From Pseudoalteromonas byunsanensis (lineage in GTDB: Bacteria > Pseudomonadota > Gammaproteobacteria > Enterobacterales > Alteromonadaceae): DNA of 64,000 nucleotides. Position 1 is the first letter of the stretch. Every line of letters begins with the position of its first letter. Both the position numbers and the translations under genes were made by a program. A model generated the notes under the pieces. The model saw nothing but the letters and a program-made list of their open reading frames with translations, made no database searches and had not been told where the DNA came from. The stretch covers positions 62,001 to 126,000 of the forward strand of contig NZ_MNAN01000037.1 of NCBI RefSeq assembly GCF_001854475.1. Direction: 5' to 3'. Shown in pieces: positions 52,782-61,261 of the stretch.

Positions 52782-53795
52782 TTAGCTCAGAAGTTTGCTC
52801 ATCGCATTGATAAGAGTATCAATGTCATCCCGCGTGACATCTTTATGGGTTACAAAACGCATCCCCTGATAACCTGGAGTAATAACAATTCCTTGCTCTT
52901 TTAGCGCCGCACTGACGGTAAAAATATCAATGTTTTCGTCAATATCGGCCAGCACAATGTTGGTATGTACTGGATAATTCTCCGTGCTGAAGCCCGGTAA
53001 AGTATTTAATTGATACGCCAGATACTGTGCGTTCTCATGATCTTCGCTCAATCTACTCACATTATGAGTTAACGCATAATATCCGGCAGCAGCAAGAATA
53101 CCCGCCTGACGCATTGCGCCACCGAGCATCTTGCGTAACCGCCGTGCTTTTTTAATAAAGACTTCATCCCCGAGTAACAATGAACCAATAGGTGCACCTA
53201 GCCCTTTTGACAAACATACTGTCATCGAGTCAAAGTGCTGAGAAATATCAGTAATATCGACATTTAGGGCAACTGCTGCGTTGTAAACTCTGGCACCATC
53301 TAAGTGCAATGCCAAATGATGCTTATTGGCAAAGGCACGCGCTTGTGCCATATACTCAAGGCTTAGCACTTTTCCACCTATGGTATTTTCTAGGCTTAGC
53401 AAGCGAGTTCTAGCAAAGTGGCTGTCGTCTGGTTTGATTGCACTGGCGAGTTTACTAAAACACAAACTACCATCAGGCTCGTTCTCTATGGGTTGAGGTT
53501 GTACTGAGCCGAGTACCGCAGCCCCCCCGGCTTCATAGCGATAGTTATGAGCATTTTGACCACATAAATATTCATCACCGCGTTCACAATGACTCAAAAT
53601 ACCCAATAAATTAGCCTGAGTGCCTGAGCTGACAAATAAACTGGCCGCAAAGCCATGTCGCTTAGCAGCCCATTGCTCTAGTTCATTAACCGTTGGATCA
53701 TCACCATAAACGTCATCCCCTACTTGTGCATTACACATCAGTAAGCGCATCTGCTGGCAAGGCTGGGTCACCGTGTCAGAACGAAAGTCTATCAT
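52782..53795 (-). CDS. ltaE: Low-specificity L-threonine aldolase
   Basis: 337 residues from the ATG at 53795, where the family's start 'MIDFRSDTVTQPCQQMR' begins and GAGGAT precedes. PLP-enzyme features are 'GDDVYGDDPTVNELE', 'LFVSSGTQANLLGI', 'LHLDGARVYNAAVAL', and the Lys in 'MTVCLSKGLGAPIGSLL' that forms the Schiff base. It cleaves threonine or allo-threonine to glycine and acetaldehyde. It lies 13 bases after the amidohydrolase stop, so they form an operon. Confidence 0.95.
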   Translation of the reverse strand: MIDFRSDTVTQPCQQMRLLMCNAQVGDDVYGDDPTVNELEQWAAKRHGFAASLFVSSGTQANLLGILSHCERGDEYLCGQNAHNYRYEAGGAAVLGSVQPQPIENEPDGSLCFSKLASAIKPDDSHFARTRLLSLENTIGGKVLSLEYMAQARAFANKHHLALHLDGARVYNAAVALNVDITDISQHFDSMTVCLSKGLGAPIGSLLLGDEVFIKKARRLRKMLGGAMRQAGILAAAGYYALTHNVSRLSEDHENAQYLAYQLNTLPGFSTENYPVHTNIVLADIDENIDIFTVSAALKEQGIVITPGYQGMRFVTHKDVTRDDIDTLINAMSKLLS

Positions 53796-53808
53796 GTTCT
53801 GGTTATCC

Positions 53809-55119
53809 TCAATTTTTGTGTTTATAAACAACGCCATTTTTCATCACAAAAGCAACCTTGCTTAATGCTTTAATATCTTTTTCAGGGCTTTCTTCAAGTG
53901 CAATAATATCTGCAAATTTCCCCACTTCAAGGCTGCCCAAGTTTGCTTCTTGACCTAGTAATTTTGCCGCTGAACGCGTTGCACTGACTAATACTTGTTT
54001 TGGAGTCATGCCATATTTGACCATGAGCTCAGCTTCTAGCGCGTTGTCACCATGGCGTGATACACCAGAGTCCGTACCAAATGCAATATTTATCTTATTT
54101 TTCAAAGCACTTCGAAACGCTTTCTCCATTTTTGGCGCGACTTCACGTACCTTATCGGCAACCGCTTTAGGCATATTCGGGTTGCTTAATACTTCTTTAG
54201 AAACCGTATGGCCTGCAAGCAGCGTGGGCACCAAATAAGCATTGTGTTTTTTAAACAACTTAATTGACTCACCGTCTAGGTATGAGCCATGTTCTATTGA
54301 ATCTACACCAGCACGCAACGCAGCATTGATCCCCCCAGTACCATGGGCGTGCGCTGCGACTTTACGCCCTAAATTATGTGCGGTGTTAACTATGGCATTG
54401 AGCTCATCATCGGTCAGTTGTTGGCTTACCCCTGCTGCAGTATTACTCAGTACCCCACCTGTAGCGGTAATTTTTATCACATCTGCACCATGTTTTATTA
54501 CATCACGCACCGCACGCTGACAGTCATCCGCCCCATCACACACACCCAGACTGTAGCTCATTGCCTCGGTTACATCATGACGATAGCCATGCATGTCAGC
54601 GTGCCCGCCAGTTGCGGTAACCGCATTACCTGCTGCAAAAATTCTCGGTCCAGCGATGGTTTGTGCTTCTACGGCACGCTTTAAAGGGAATATCACTTTG
54701 TAGTTCGATCCCAAATCACGAACCGATGTAAAACCCGCATCTAAGGTACGTTTTAAATAAGGAATTGAATGTAGCGCATAATCTGCGTCTTCATAAGTTA
54801 ACCAGTTGTGTGGGTTAGCTTTTTTGTCACGTTCAAAGGTAACATGGACATGCATATCTATCATGCCTGGCATCACATAATGATTTTTCAAATCATAAAC
54901 GGGCACGTCAGCCAAACCGAGTGATGCAAGCGAGCGATAGCCCTCATGAATAGCCGACACTTTGCCATTTTCAAGTACTAATGTTTGCTCATTTAATGCA
55001 TCTTGTTCGGGTTTGATCAGCACCTTTGCAGCGTGGATCACACCATCAACCTGAGCAAAAGTAGTAAAACTCAGTGCTAGAGTCGTTACAAGTAAACCCA
55101 TATTTGTTGTTGTTTTCAT
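53809..55119 (-). CDS. Secreted metal-dependent amidohydrolase (Xaa-Pro dipeptidase-like)
   Basis: 436 residues with a signal peptide (cleavage near TFA-Q). Metal sites are 'MPGMIDMHVHV' (HxH), carboxylated-lysine candidate 'ADVIKITATGGV', 'AAHAHGTGGI', 'SIEHGSYLD' and catalytic Asp in 'AFGTDSGVSRHG'. This set is typical of periplasmic dipeptidases in the imidazolonepropionase/prolidase-like group that act on Xaa-Pro or Xaa-Arg dipeptides. It probably feeds amino acids into the cell, in line with the aldolase downstream. Specificity is inferred. Confidence 0.88.
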   Translation of the reverse strand: MKTTTNMGLLVTTLALSFTTFAQVDGVIHAAKVLIKPEQDALNEQTLVLENGKVSAIHEGYRSLASLGLADVPVYDLKNHYVMPGMIDMHVHVTFERDKKANPHNWLTYEDADYALHSIPYLKRTLDAGFTSVRDLGSNYKVIFPLKRAVEAQTIAGPRIFAAGNAVTATGGHADMHGYRHDVTEAMSYSLGVCDGADDCQRAVRDVIKHGADVIKITATGGVLSNTAAGVSQQLTDDELNAIVNTAHNLGRKVAAHAHGTGGINAALRAGVDSIEHGSYLDGESIKLFKKHNAYLVPTLLAGHTVSKEVLSNPNMPKAVADKVREVAPKMEKAFRSALKNKINIAFGTDSGVSRHGDNALEAELMVKYGMTPKQVLVSATRSAAKLLGQEANLGSLEVGKFADIIALEESPEKDIKALSKVAFVMKNGVVYKHKN

Positions 55120-55225
55120 TACTTTCTCCCTAATTACTTACGCTACCAATAGCATATTGCCCAGTACAAATGATGGTATTTGCGGTTAGTGACCAAAAGC
55201 GCTGGATAAGCAACAGCACCTCGTT

Positions 55226-56134
55226 TCAAGCGCTTGCAGCTGAGCATAAACGTTTAAGCTCCTCAATAAACGTACGTGCAGCCAACCCTAAACGGTCACC
55301 ATCGTGGAAAACCAAGTATAGTGAACTGCTACGGGTTGCGTTGTGTGTCAGCGGTAAACGCTGCAAAATCCCCTGTTCTAGTTCTGTTTCTATAGAGCTG
55401 ACTGGTAACCAGGCAAATCCGAGTCCATTACAAATCATGTCAATTGAAGTTCGTAAATGACTGACTGTCCAGCGCTGATTAGCGCCAAGCCAACCTGAAT
55501 CAGAACGTTTTGTATGTGCTGAATCTCGTAGCACAATTTGCCGAAAAGACTTCAAGTCTTCCAGTGTCAATTCTCGTTGTAACAGGTGCAATTGATGTGT
55601 GGGACTTGCAACCGCGGTAAACTCGACTTGACACAAATGTTCATTAAAACCATTAAGCAGATTGAACGGAGAAATAGCAATATCAGCTTGATTACTTTCA
55701 ATGAGTTCATGGGCACCGGTAAGAATGGATTCGATAAGCTCAATACGTAATAAGGGGTACTTCTGTGATGTGGCTTCCAACGCTTGGTACAAAATATGCT
55801 GCGCAAATACTTCATCAACAGCAATGCGTAAAGACGCTTCGACTCCTTCTGCTAAGGTATACCCGACTGCTTCAACCTTTTCGGCTTCATCTAGTAGATA
55901 ATTCGCCCGACGCAGCAGCATTTCTCCAGCTTCGGTCAACTTAGTTTTTCTGCCATCAACACTAAAAACTTTCACCCCCAACGATTGCTCAATTTTTGCC
56001 ACTGCACTGTGAATACTCGACTGACTTTTATGAATATGCGCTGCGGCTTGATTAAAACCACCATGCTCAGCCACCATACGAAACATCCGCCATTGTTCGA
56101 GAGTGATTCTTAACATACTCTGTTGCTTTCCCAT
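55226..56134 (-). CDS. LysR-family transcriptional regulator
   Basis: 302 residues. HTH 'EQWRMFRMVAEHGGFNQAAA' followed by 'HIHKSQSSIHSAVAKIEQSL', then the inducer-binding domain to the end. It is upstream of the amidohydrolase on the same strand and divergent from the flavin oxidoreductase gene, so it may control either. The intergenic region holds the short palindrome ACCTTGAAGGT at 56171-56181, close to its own start. Confidence 0.9.
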   Translation of the reverse strand: MGKQQSMLRITLEQWRMFRMVAEHGGFNQAAAHIHKSQSSIHSAVAKIEQSLGVKVFSVDGRKTKLTEAGEMLLRRANYLLDEAEKVEAVGYTLAEGVEASLRIAVDEVFAQHILYQALEATSQKYPLLRIELIESILTGAHELIESNQADIAISPFNLLNGFNEHLCQVEFTAVASPTHQLHLLQRELTLEDLKSFRQIVLRDSAHTKRSDSGWLGANQRWTVSHLRTSIDMICNGLGFAWLPVSSIETELEQGILQRLPLTHNATRSSSLYLVFHDGDRLGLAARTFIEELKRLCSAASA

Positions 56135-56242
56135 CGTTTATAATCAGGTCCCTCATAAGTAAAGCATATCACCTTGAAGGTAAAAACATTTTTCGCGTTC
56201 TACTCGTAAATATTAGGGAACTAAAAAATTTTAAAATAACAC

Positions 56243-56273
56243 TTTACCTCAAGTTAAGTTGAGCTTTTAGACT
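56243..56273 (+). promoter_or_regulatory. SoxR/MerR-type promoter of the oxidoreductase unit
   Basis: -35 TTTACC (56243-56248) and -10 TAGACT (56268-56273) are 19 bases apart, the elongated spacing used by MerR-family activators. The spacer contains CTCAAGTTAAGTTGAG, close to the SoxR box (arms CTCAA/TTGAG). The gene starts 30 bases later. No soxR gene is in the window. Confidence 0.75.
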
Positions 56274-56302
56274 ACTCCAAGTTTCAAAAAGGAGTACATA
56301 CT

Positions 56303-56866
56303 ATGCGTAAAACTGTTATTTTATTCTCTAGTGCCAACCAAACAGGCAACACCTACCAACTGGTCAAACTCGTGCTGGCAAAACTCTCCAAAGAACAGGT
56401 GAAGTTTATCGAAGTAGACCAACTCACATATAGCGACTACAACTACGACAATCACTACCCTCAAGATGACTTTTACACTATTGCACAAGCACTTGAGTGG
56501 GCAGATAACATTGTTTTCGCCTCTCCCATCTACTGGCATGGAGTCACATCAAACATGAAGCGACTCATTGACCGTATGACTGAACTCACTGAAAATCTCG
56601 CCGTTAAGCACATTGGTAAAGGACTTAAAAACAAACACGGCTTTGTACTGACTACTTCAGCCCACACTCACCCTTGTGAGATTTTTGCGGGCTTTTTTGT
56701 ACGATTATTTCGTTATTTTGATATTACACACTCAGGGCTGGTTCATGCGCCATGCAATGAAGGATTCAAGGTGGAGCAAAATGAAGTGGCTCATTTAATC
56801 GCGCAGCTCCAAGCGCAACATACTGTAGACAGCCTATCGCTTAATAAAAGGATGACAACGCCATGA
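56303..56866 (+). CDS. NAD(P)H-dependent FMN reductase / flavodoxin-like oxidoreductase
   Basis: 187 residues, AAGGAG before the ATG. The start 'MRKTVILFSSANQTGNTYQL' is the phosphate loop for FMN; 'ADNIVFASPIYWHGVTSNMK' and 'RLIDR' form the second flavin-binding part. Such enzymes reduce flavin, quinones or nitro compounds. It overlaps the next gene by four bases and is the first gene of a SoxR-type unit, which fits defence against redox-cycling compounds. Confidence 0.9.
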   Translation: MRKTVILFSSANQTGNTYQLVKLVLAKLSKEQVKFIEVDQLTYSDYNYDNHYPQDDFYTIAQALEWADNIVFASPIYWHGVTSNMKRLIDRMTELTENLAVKHIGKGLKNKHGFVLTTSAHTHPCEIFAGFFVRLFRYFDITHSGLVHAPCNEGFKVEQNEVAHLIAQLQAQHTVDSLSLNKRMTTP

Positions 56867-57846
56867 ATAATAAGGATACACTTAAACAATTGATGGCTCA
56901 GCTTGAAGACTATCAGCCGCTTTATTCAGACCGCATGGCCTCCCACTTGCCGATGGTGTTGTCTGCTCTCAGTTATCTGGGGGCAACAGCTGAGCACCTC
57001 GCTCGCTTCTATCACAGTGATATTCATTCGCTACGCAAAAGAACACAGCCAAAAGCAACCGTACATCTTACATATTTCCACCAACACTTGGGCAGCAGCG
57101 CTCACTATGAGCACTACTTAGCTTATTTTCAAACCCAAGTATCACAATTTGGCGTATCGCATACTTTGCGCCAAACGTTAGATACGCTCATCAAAGGCGT
57201 GAGTGCTTCTGCATTTCATGCTTTGATCCGTCTTGCCTATGCGCTGGAGTTTAACCACCAGCAAGAGATCGTCATCGCGCTGTCCTATTGGTGCTGTGAA
57301 TACCAACCGTTTAGCGTGTCTGATGAGATGACGGAAGAGACTATGGATGAGACACTAAAAAGGCTCTCCAAAATAGGCGAACAACATGTATTTTCACCAG
57401 GGATCATTGTGGATCGTATGGATGAAATATCGCACCAAATTGCAGAGCTAACACTCGCTATTCAGCCAAAAGAGATTGATATTAATTCCCTGAGAAGGTT
57501 CTGCTTAAGGCATTTTTACCAGCACAATGATTTTACGCTGTTACACACAGTAACTGGCTGTCACGCGCTAGAACGTATACTACCGTATATCAGCGATAAA
57601 GATGCAGCACTAAGATATATGTGGCAAGCCGTCGTCATGGCTTGCTTAAGTACGGGCCTCAATTTCTCACAAAATGAAAAATATCCACTTAACACCGAGC
57701 ACGGTGACTTCTCTCCTTTGGTAGCCGCCGCGCTTAAGTCAAATGATGACCATATGATTAAGCTGATATACACGTGTTTACGTGATTTCAAAAAGTACGG
57801 TGAACCCATCTATTACACATTGGCTAAACGAGCTGCGTATGACTAG
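56863..57846 (+). CDS. Questin-oxidase-like protein (DUF4243)
   Basis: 327 residues. 'MASHLPMVLSALSYLGATAE' at the start, a His-rich helical body and 'SASAFHALIRLAYALEF' match the questin oxidase-like family, which in fungi acts on anthraquinones in a Baeyer-Villiger-type step. The C-terminal 'DDHMIKLIYTCLRDF' is also typical. Bacterial members are hardly studied. Its ATG overlaps the stop of the flavin reductase, so the two probably work together on a quinone-like substrate. Confidence 0.78.
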   Translation: MNNKDTLKQLMAQLEDYQPLYSDRMASHLPMVLSALSYLGATAEHLARFYHSDIHSLRKRTQPKATVHLTYFHQHLGSSAHYEHYLAYFQTQVSQFGVSHTLRQTLDTLIKGVSASAFHALIRLAYALEFNHQQEIVIALSYWCCEYQPFSVSDEMTEETMDETLKRLSKIGEQHVFSPGIIVDRMDEISHQIAELTLAIQPKEIDINSLRRFCLRHFYQHNDFTLLHTVTGCHALERILPYISDKDAALRYMWQAVVMACLSTGLNFSQNEKYPLNTEHGDFSPLVAAALKSNDDHMIKLIYTCLRDFKKYGEPIYYTLAKRAAYD

Positions 57847-57960
57847 TCGCCATAGCATGACTAAAATCCGAATATCTGCATATGTACGCTTTACTAAATT
57901 GACGTAACACAGTAATTTTATGACGGTAATTTTTCAATCAGCCAATATAAGGATAGCAAC

Positions 57961-58542
57961 ATGGTACATGCCCCTCTTTCGCTTGCCTGCCAATGTAAAA
58001 AGGTCAAAGCGAGCGTTGCACCGATATCACCTAAGGTCGCCAATCATCTGGTGTGTTATTGCCGAGATTGCCAGCAATTTGCCCATGCACTCGAGCGTAC
58101 AGATGACGTCTTAAATGCCTATGGTGGCACTGAAATCGTGCAAGTACCGATCGCTGACTTTAATGTACTTGACGGAGAGGAGCACATTGCTTGTTTAAAA
58201 CTGAGCAACAAGGGTTTACATCGTTGGTATGCCAAGTGCTGTAATACCCCCATTGGCAATACATTGTCCGCTAACTGGCCATTTATTGGCGTGATCCGCA
58301 GTTTCATTAATGACCGAGCGCTGGACGAAAAAGCGGGTGTCATTAAAGGCTCAGTGCATTTAAAAGATGCCACAGGACTCGTACCCGGTGAGTTGTTGGG
58401 GCCGCAAGGCCACAAACGTTTGATGCTCGCCACTTTGGTTAAATTAGCCTGTTGGAAGCTACAACAAAAGCACACACCGAATTGCTTGTTTAATAAAGAT
58501 GGTACACCCATAGTGACGCCACACATTCATCAAGCACATTAA
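57961..58542 (+). CDS. DUF6151/GFA-like zinc protein
   Basis: 193 residues, AAGGA before the ATG. Cysteine pattern 'ACQCKKV', 'VCYCRDCQQF' and 'YAKCCNTPIGN' matches the GFA/CENP-V zinc fold, where relatives handle glutathione-aldehyde adducts, and the longer DUF6151 version. It follows the questin-oxidase-like gene by about 115 bases and may belong to the same stress unit. The function is not established. Its stop overlaps the convergent cupin gene's end by four bases. Confidence 0.78.
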   Translation: MVHAPLSLACQCKKVKASVAPISPKVANHLVCYCRDCQQFAHALERTDDVLNAYGGTEIVQVPIADFNVLDGEEHIACLKLSNKGLHRWYAKCCNTPIGNTLSANWPFIGVIRSFINDRALDEKAGVIKGSVHLKDATGLVPGELLGPQGHKRLMLATLVKLACWKLQQKHTPNCLFNKDGTPIVTPHIHQAH

Positions 58543-58982
58543 TGAGTGTGCTTGATGCTTAGTGGCTGATCCTTCACTCCGGCATAGAAAACGAGAAGCT
58601 CCACGGGTTCATCACCGTCATTTTTACCCTTATGCCACTTATCAACCAGTTCCACAATTGCATCACCCGGCTCAAGTTTGAGTACCTCACCTTGTTCAGA
58701 GGTCACCGTTAACTTACCTTTGAGCATGACTCCAGCATTAATCATCGGGTGCTTGTGCGCAGCCACACTTGCTCCTGAGGGAATAACCACCTTTAAAATT
58801 GTCACTTCTGGCTGGCCCTCTGAATAACGGGGTAGTAGATCACCATTCCAACTCGTCGTGCTTTTAGTCACGACACTAAATGTCACCGAGTTATCTGTAT
58901 CTGGCTGCTCTGGTGCGGCGCTAGCAACACCACCTATCATTAACGCACTTATTGCTATGGCCTCGATAATCACCTTAATCAT
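58539..58982 (-). CDS. Exported cupin-domain protein
   Basis: About 147 residues from ATG 58982, chosen because 'MIKVIIEAIAISALMIGGVA' forms a signal peptide; an ATG at 59000 and a longer start are possible. Cupin motif 1 is 'AAHKHPMINAGVMLKGKLTV' with metal histidines; motif 2 is 'EPGDAIVELVDKWHKGKND'. It is a small periplasmic beta-barrel, enzyme or binder, of unknown substrate. Confidence 0.82.
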   Translation of the reverse strand: MIKVIIEAIAISALMIGGVASAAPEQPDTDNSVTFSVVTKSTTSWNGDLLPRYSEGQPEVTILKVVIPSGASVAAHKHPMINAGVMLKGKLTVTSEQGEVLKLEPGDAIVELVDKWHKGKNDGDEPVELLVFYAGVKDQPLSIKHTH

Positions 58983-59146
58983 GCTTTTATGCCTACTCAT
59001 TTGAAATGATTTGTTATTTTTCCTTAGCATATCGCAATATAGCTGATTAAAACATATCCTTTTGAGTACCTTGAGAAACTACACAATGCTTCCAGAAACT
59101 CGCATTTCACTCCTGTCATTATTTTATCCAAATCATAAAAAAGCCC

Positions 59147-59177
59147 TTTACCTAAAGTTAACTTGAGGTTTTAAAGT
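59147..59177 (+). promoter_or_regulatory. SoxR/MerR-type promoter of the VOC unit
   Basis: -35 TTTACC and -10 TAAAGT are 19 bases apart. Between them lies CCTAAAGTTAACTTGAGG, which differs from the E. coli soxS SoxR box by one base as I recall it. The first start codon is 28 bases later. The site is very like the one at 56243-56273. Confidence 0.8.
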
Positions 59178-59204
59178 TAACTTAAATCATTGCAGGAGGT
59201 GCTT

Positions 59205-59288
59205 ATGAACACACTCAATCTACCAATAGATCAAACTTTGCTAAGCAAAATCATCGAGCTTTTGACCAATACAATGAAAAATAAGTAG
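59205..59288 (+). CDS. 27-residue micro-ORF before the VOC gene
   Basis: ATG at 59205 has AGGAGG five bases upstream, an excellent site. The peptide starts MNTLNLPIDQTLLSK and continues as a leucine/isoleucine-rich amphipathic helix, ending in K. It stops nine bases before the VOC start. It may be a leader or a small functional protein of the SoxR-type unit. Confidence 0.55.
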   Translation: MNTLNLPIDQTLLSKIIELLTNTMKNK

Positions 59289-59297
59289 GAGTGAATT

Positions 59298-59714
59298 ATG
59301 CGTTTGGAACATGTGAATTTAGTGATTACGGATATGGAAAAGTCTCTTCATTTTTATCAAGCTGCGTTCCCCCACTGGCGCGTTCGCAGTGAAGGCCATG
59401 GAGAGTGGTATGGAAAAGCACGACACTGGTTGCACTTTGGCGATGACTACAACTACATTGCTTTTAGCGATCATGGCGAAGGCAAAAACCGCAAACTGGA
59501 AGGCCATCAAACAGGTCTCGGTCACTTTGCTTTTGTAGTCAACAACCTCAGCGCACTTGTCCAAAGAATGAAGCACGCAGGCTACTTCGTAGATAAGGGC
59601 AGTAACGACAATCCATTTCGCCACAATGTGTACTTTATCGACCCAGACGGTTTTGAAGTGGAGTTTGTAGAATACTTTAGCGATTTACCACACGAGCGTA
59701 ATAATGATGATTAG
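59298..59714 (+). CDS. VOC-family (glyoxalase-like) protein
   Basis: 138 residues, GGAG before the ATG. 'RLEHVNLVITDMEKSLHFYQ' opens the first beta-alpha-beta module, 'TGLGHFAFVVNNLSALVQRM' the second, and 'YFIDPDGFEVEFVEY' contains the C-terminal metal Glu. His, Glu and His positions fit a vicinal-oxygen-chelate metal enzyme or resistance protein. It is under a SoxR-type promoter, in line with detoxification. Confidence 0.88.
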   Translation: MRLEHVNLVITDMEKSLHFYQAAFPHWRVRSEGHGEWYGKARHWLHFGDDYNYIAFSDHGEGKNRKLEGHQTGLGHFAFVVNNLSALVQRMKHAGYFVDKGSNDNPFRHNVYFIDPDGFEVEFVEYFSDLPHERNNDD

Positions 59715-59754
59715 CAAAACACTCAACCGCTGGAGCATCATCAAGTTAACCATG

Positions 59755-59784
59755 ACTCGTTAGGTTAGTCTAAACCTAACGAGT
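59755..59784. terminator. Hairpin between convergent VOC and symporter genes
   Basis: Perfect 12-bp stem ACTCGTTAGGTT / AACCTAACGAGT with a six-base loop, 40 bases after the VOC stop and 26 bases from the symporter stop. No U-run, but its place between convergent genes fits a two-way terminator. Confidence 0.65.
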
Positions 59785-59810
59785 ACAAACGCGGGGCTCT
59801 TCAAACTCGG

Positions 59811-61220
59811 TTATTTATCCCACACGCCGGGCTCACATTGACCCTGAACTTTAACTAAAGCAGCATTAAACTCAGGTTCTTTTTGTTGTTTTCGCTGCGC
59901 ATGGTAATCCTTGTTAAGTGCAACAACGGTCGGTGTCAATTGTATAATGGCAAATATGTTAACCAACGTCATAAGGCCCAAAGCCATATCAGCTAAGCTC
60001 CACACTTCTTTAAGCGTGGCGGTAGCCCCCCATAACATCATGCCTAAATAAAGCGCGGTGTAGACGCTACGCCCCAGCTTATTATCGAGCTTAAACAGGT
60101 GTAGATTACTTTCTGCATAAGCGAAGTTAGCCACCACGGAGGTAAAAGCAAATAAGGTGATCGCTGCGGCAACAAAGTACACCCCACCTTGTGCTAAATG
60201 TGCGGTCATTGCGCTTTGGGTCAACCGGATCCCTTCCATTTCTCCACTGATATCCACGTCAGCCAATAAAATAATGACAGCGGTACAACTACACAACACT
60301 ATAGTGTCAAAAAATACGCCTAACATTTGGATATAACCCTGAGTCACAGGGTGGTTAGGCACGGGGCTGGCAGCACCTGATGCGTGCGGCACACTACCGG
60401 CTCCCGCTTCATTGGAATATAAACCACGTTGAATACCGTTTTTTATCGCCGCACCCATTGCACCAGCGCCAGCTTCTTGCAGACCAAAAGCACTGAGTAT
60501 AATGTCTTTGATCATCGCGGGTACTTCACTGAAATTGATAAGGGTGATCAATACCGCCGCCGAGACAAACACAATCCCCATCACGGGCACTACGCGCTCT
60601 GCAAAACGGGCGATTGCCTTAAAGCCTCCCATGATGATGGACCCTGCCAACACTGTGATCACAATGCCCGAGTACAAAGGCGGAATATCAAAGGCAAATG
60701 ACAGCGCATCTGTGATGGTGTTCGTTTGCATAGCACTGAAACTAAAGCCGTAACCCAAGAATAAACAGATGGCAAACACAATTGCCAACCAGCGTTTGTT
60801 GAGTCCTAGCTGAATGTAATAGGCTGGACCACCACGAAACTCCCCTTGGCTGTCACGTACCTTATAAACCTGACCGAGTACGCTCTCAGCAAAGCCCGTC
60901 GCCATGCCTAAAAGCGCAATCACCCACATCCAAAAAATAGCGCCACTGCCACCCAGTGAGATGGCCACGGCCACCCCTGCCAAATTCCCCGTTCCAACCC
61001 GAGCAGATAAGCCGGTACACAACGCTTGAAAGGAACTGACTTCTTGATCACTTGCCTTCGTACTGCCTTTGAGCAGCGTAAACATGTGAGTGAACTGGCG
61101 CAATTGAATGAGCCCCAAACGAGTTGAAAACCACACACCCGCAAAGAGCAGAATATAAATCAGGAGTTGGCCTTCTCCCCATAATAAGGCATTAACGCTG
61201 CCAATCACTTCACTCACCAT
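59811..61220 (-). CDS. Sodium:alanine/glycine symporter, AGCS family
   Basis: 469 residues with about ten membrane helices. Family signatures are 'GLSARVGTGNLAGVAVAISL', 'GGPAYYIQLGLNKRWLA' and 'NGIQRGLYSNEAGAGSVPHA'. It imports alanine, glycine or related amino acids with sodium. It lies 41 bases after ctlX on the same strand, so the substrate may instead be an amino acid of the ornithine/citrulline pathway; this is inference. Confidence 0.93.
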   Translation of the reverse strand: MVSEVIGSVNALLWGEGQLLIYILLFAGVWFSTRLGLIQLRQFTHMFTLLKGSTKASDQEVSSFQALCTGLSARVGTGNLAGVAVAISLGGSGAIFWMWVIALLGMATGFAESVLGQVYKVRDSQGEFRGGPAYYIQLGLNKRWLAIVFAICLFLGYGFSFSAMQTNTITDALSFAFDIPPLYSGIVITVLAGSIIMGGFKAIARFAERVVPVMGIVFVSAAVLITLINFSEVPAMIKDIILSAFGLQEAGAGAMGAAIKNGIQRGLYSNEAGAGSVPHASGAASPVPNHPVTQGYIQMLGVFFDTIVLCSCTAVIILLADVDISGEMEGIRLTQSAMTAHLAQGGVYFVAAAITLFAFTSVVANFAYAESNLHLFKLDNKLGRSVYTALYLGMMLWGATATLKEVWSLADMALGLMTLVNIFAIIQLTPTVVALNKDYHAQRKQQKEPEFNAALVKVQGQCEPGVWDK

Positions 61221-61261
61221 ACTAGACTCCTGTTGTGCACCACTAAGTGCTTTTGTTGTTA

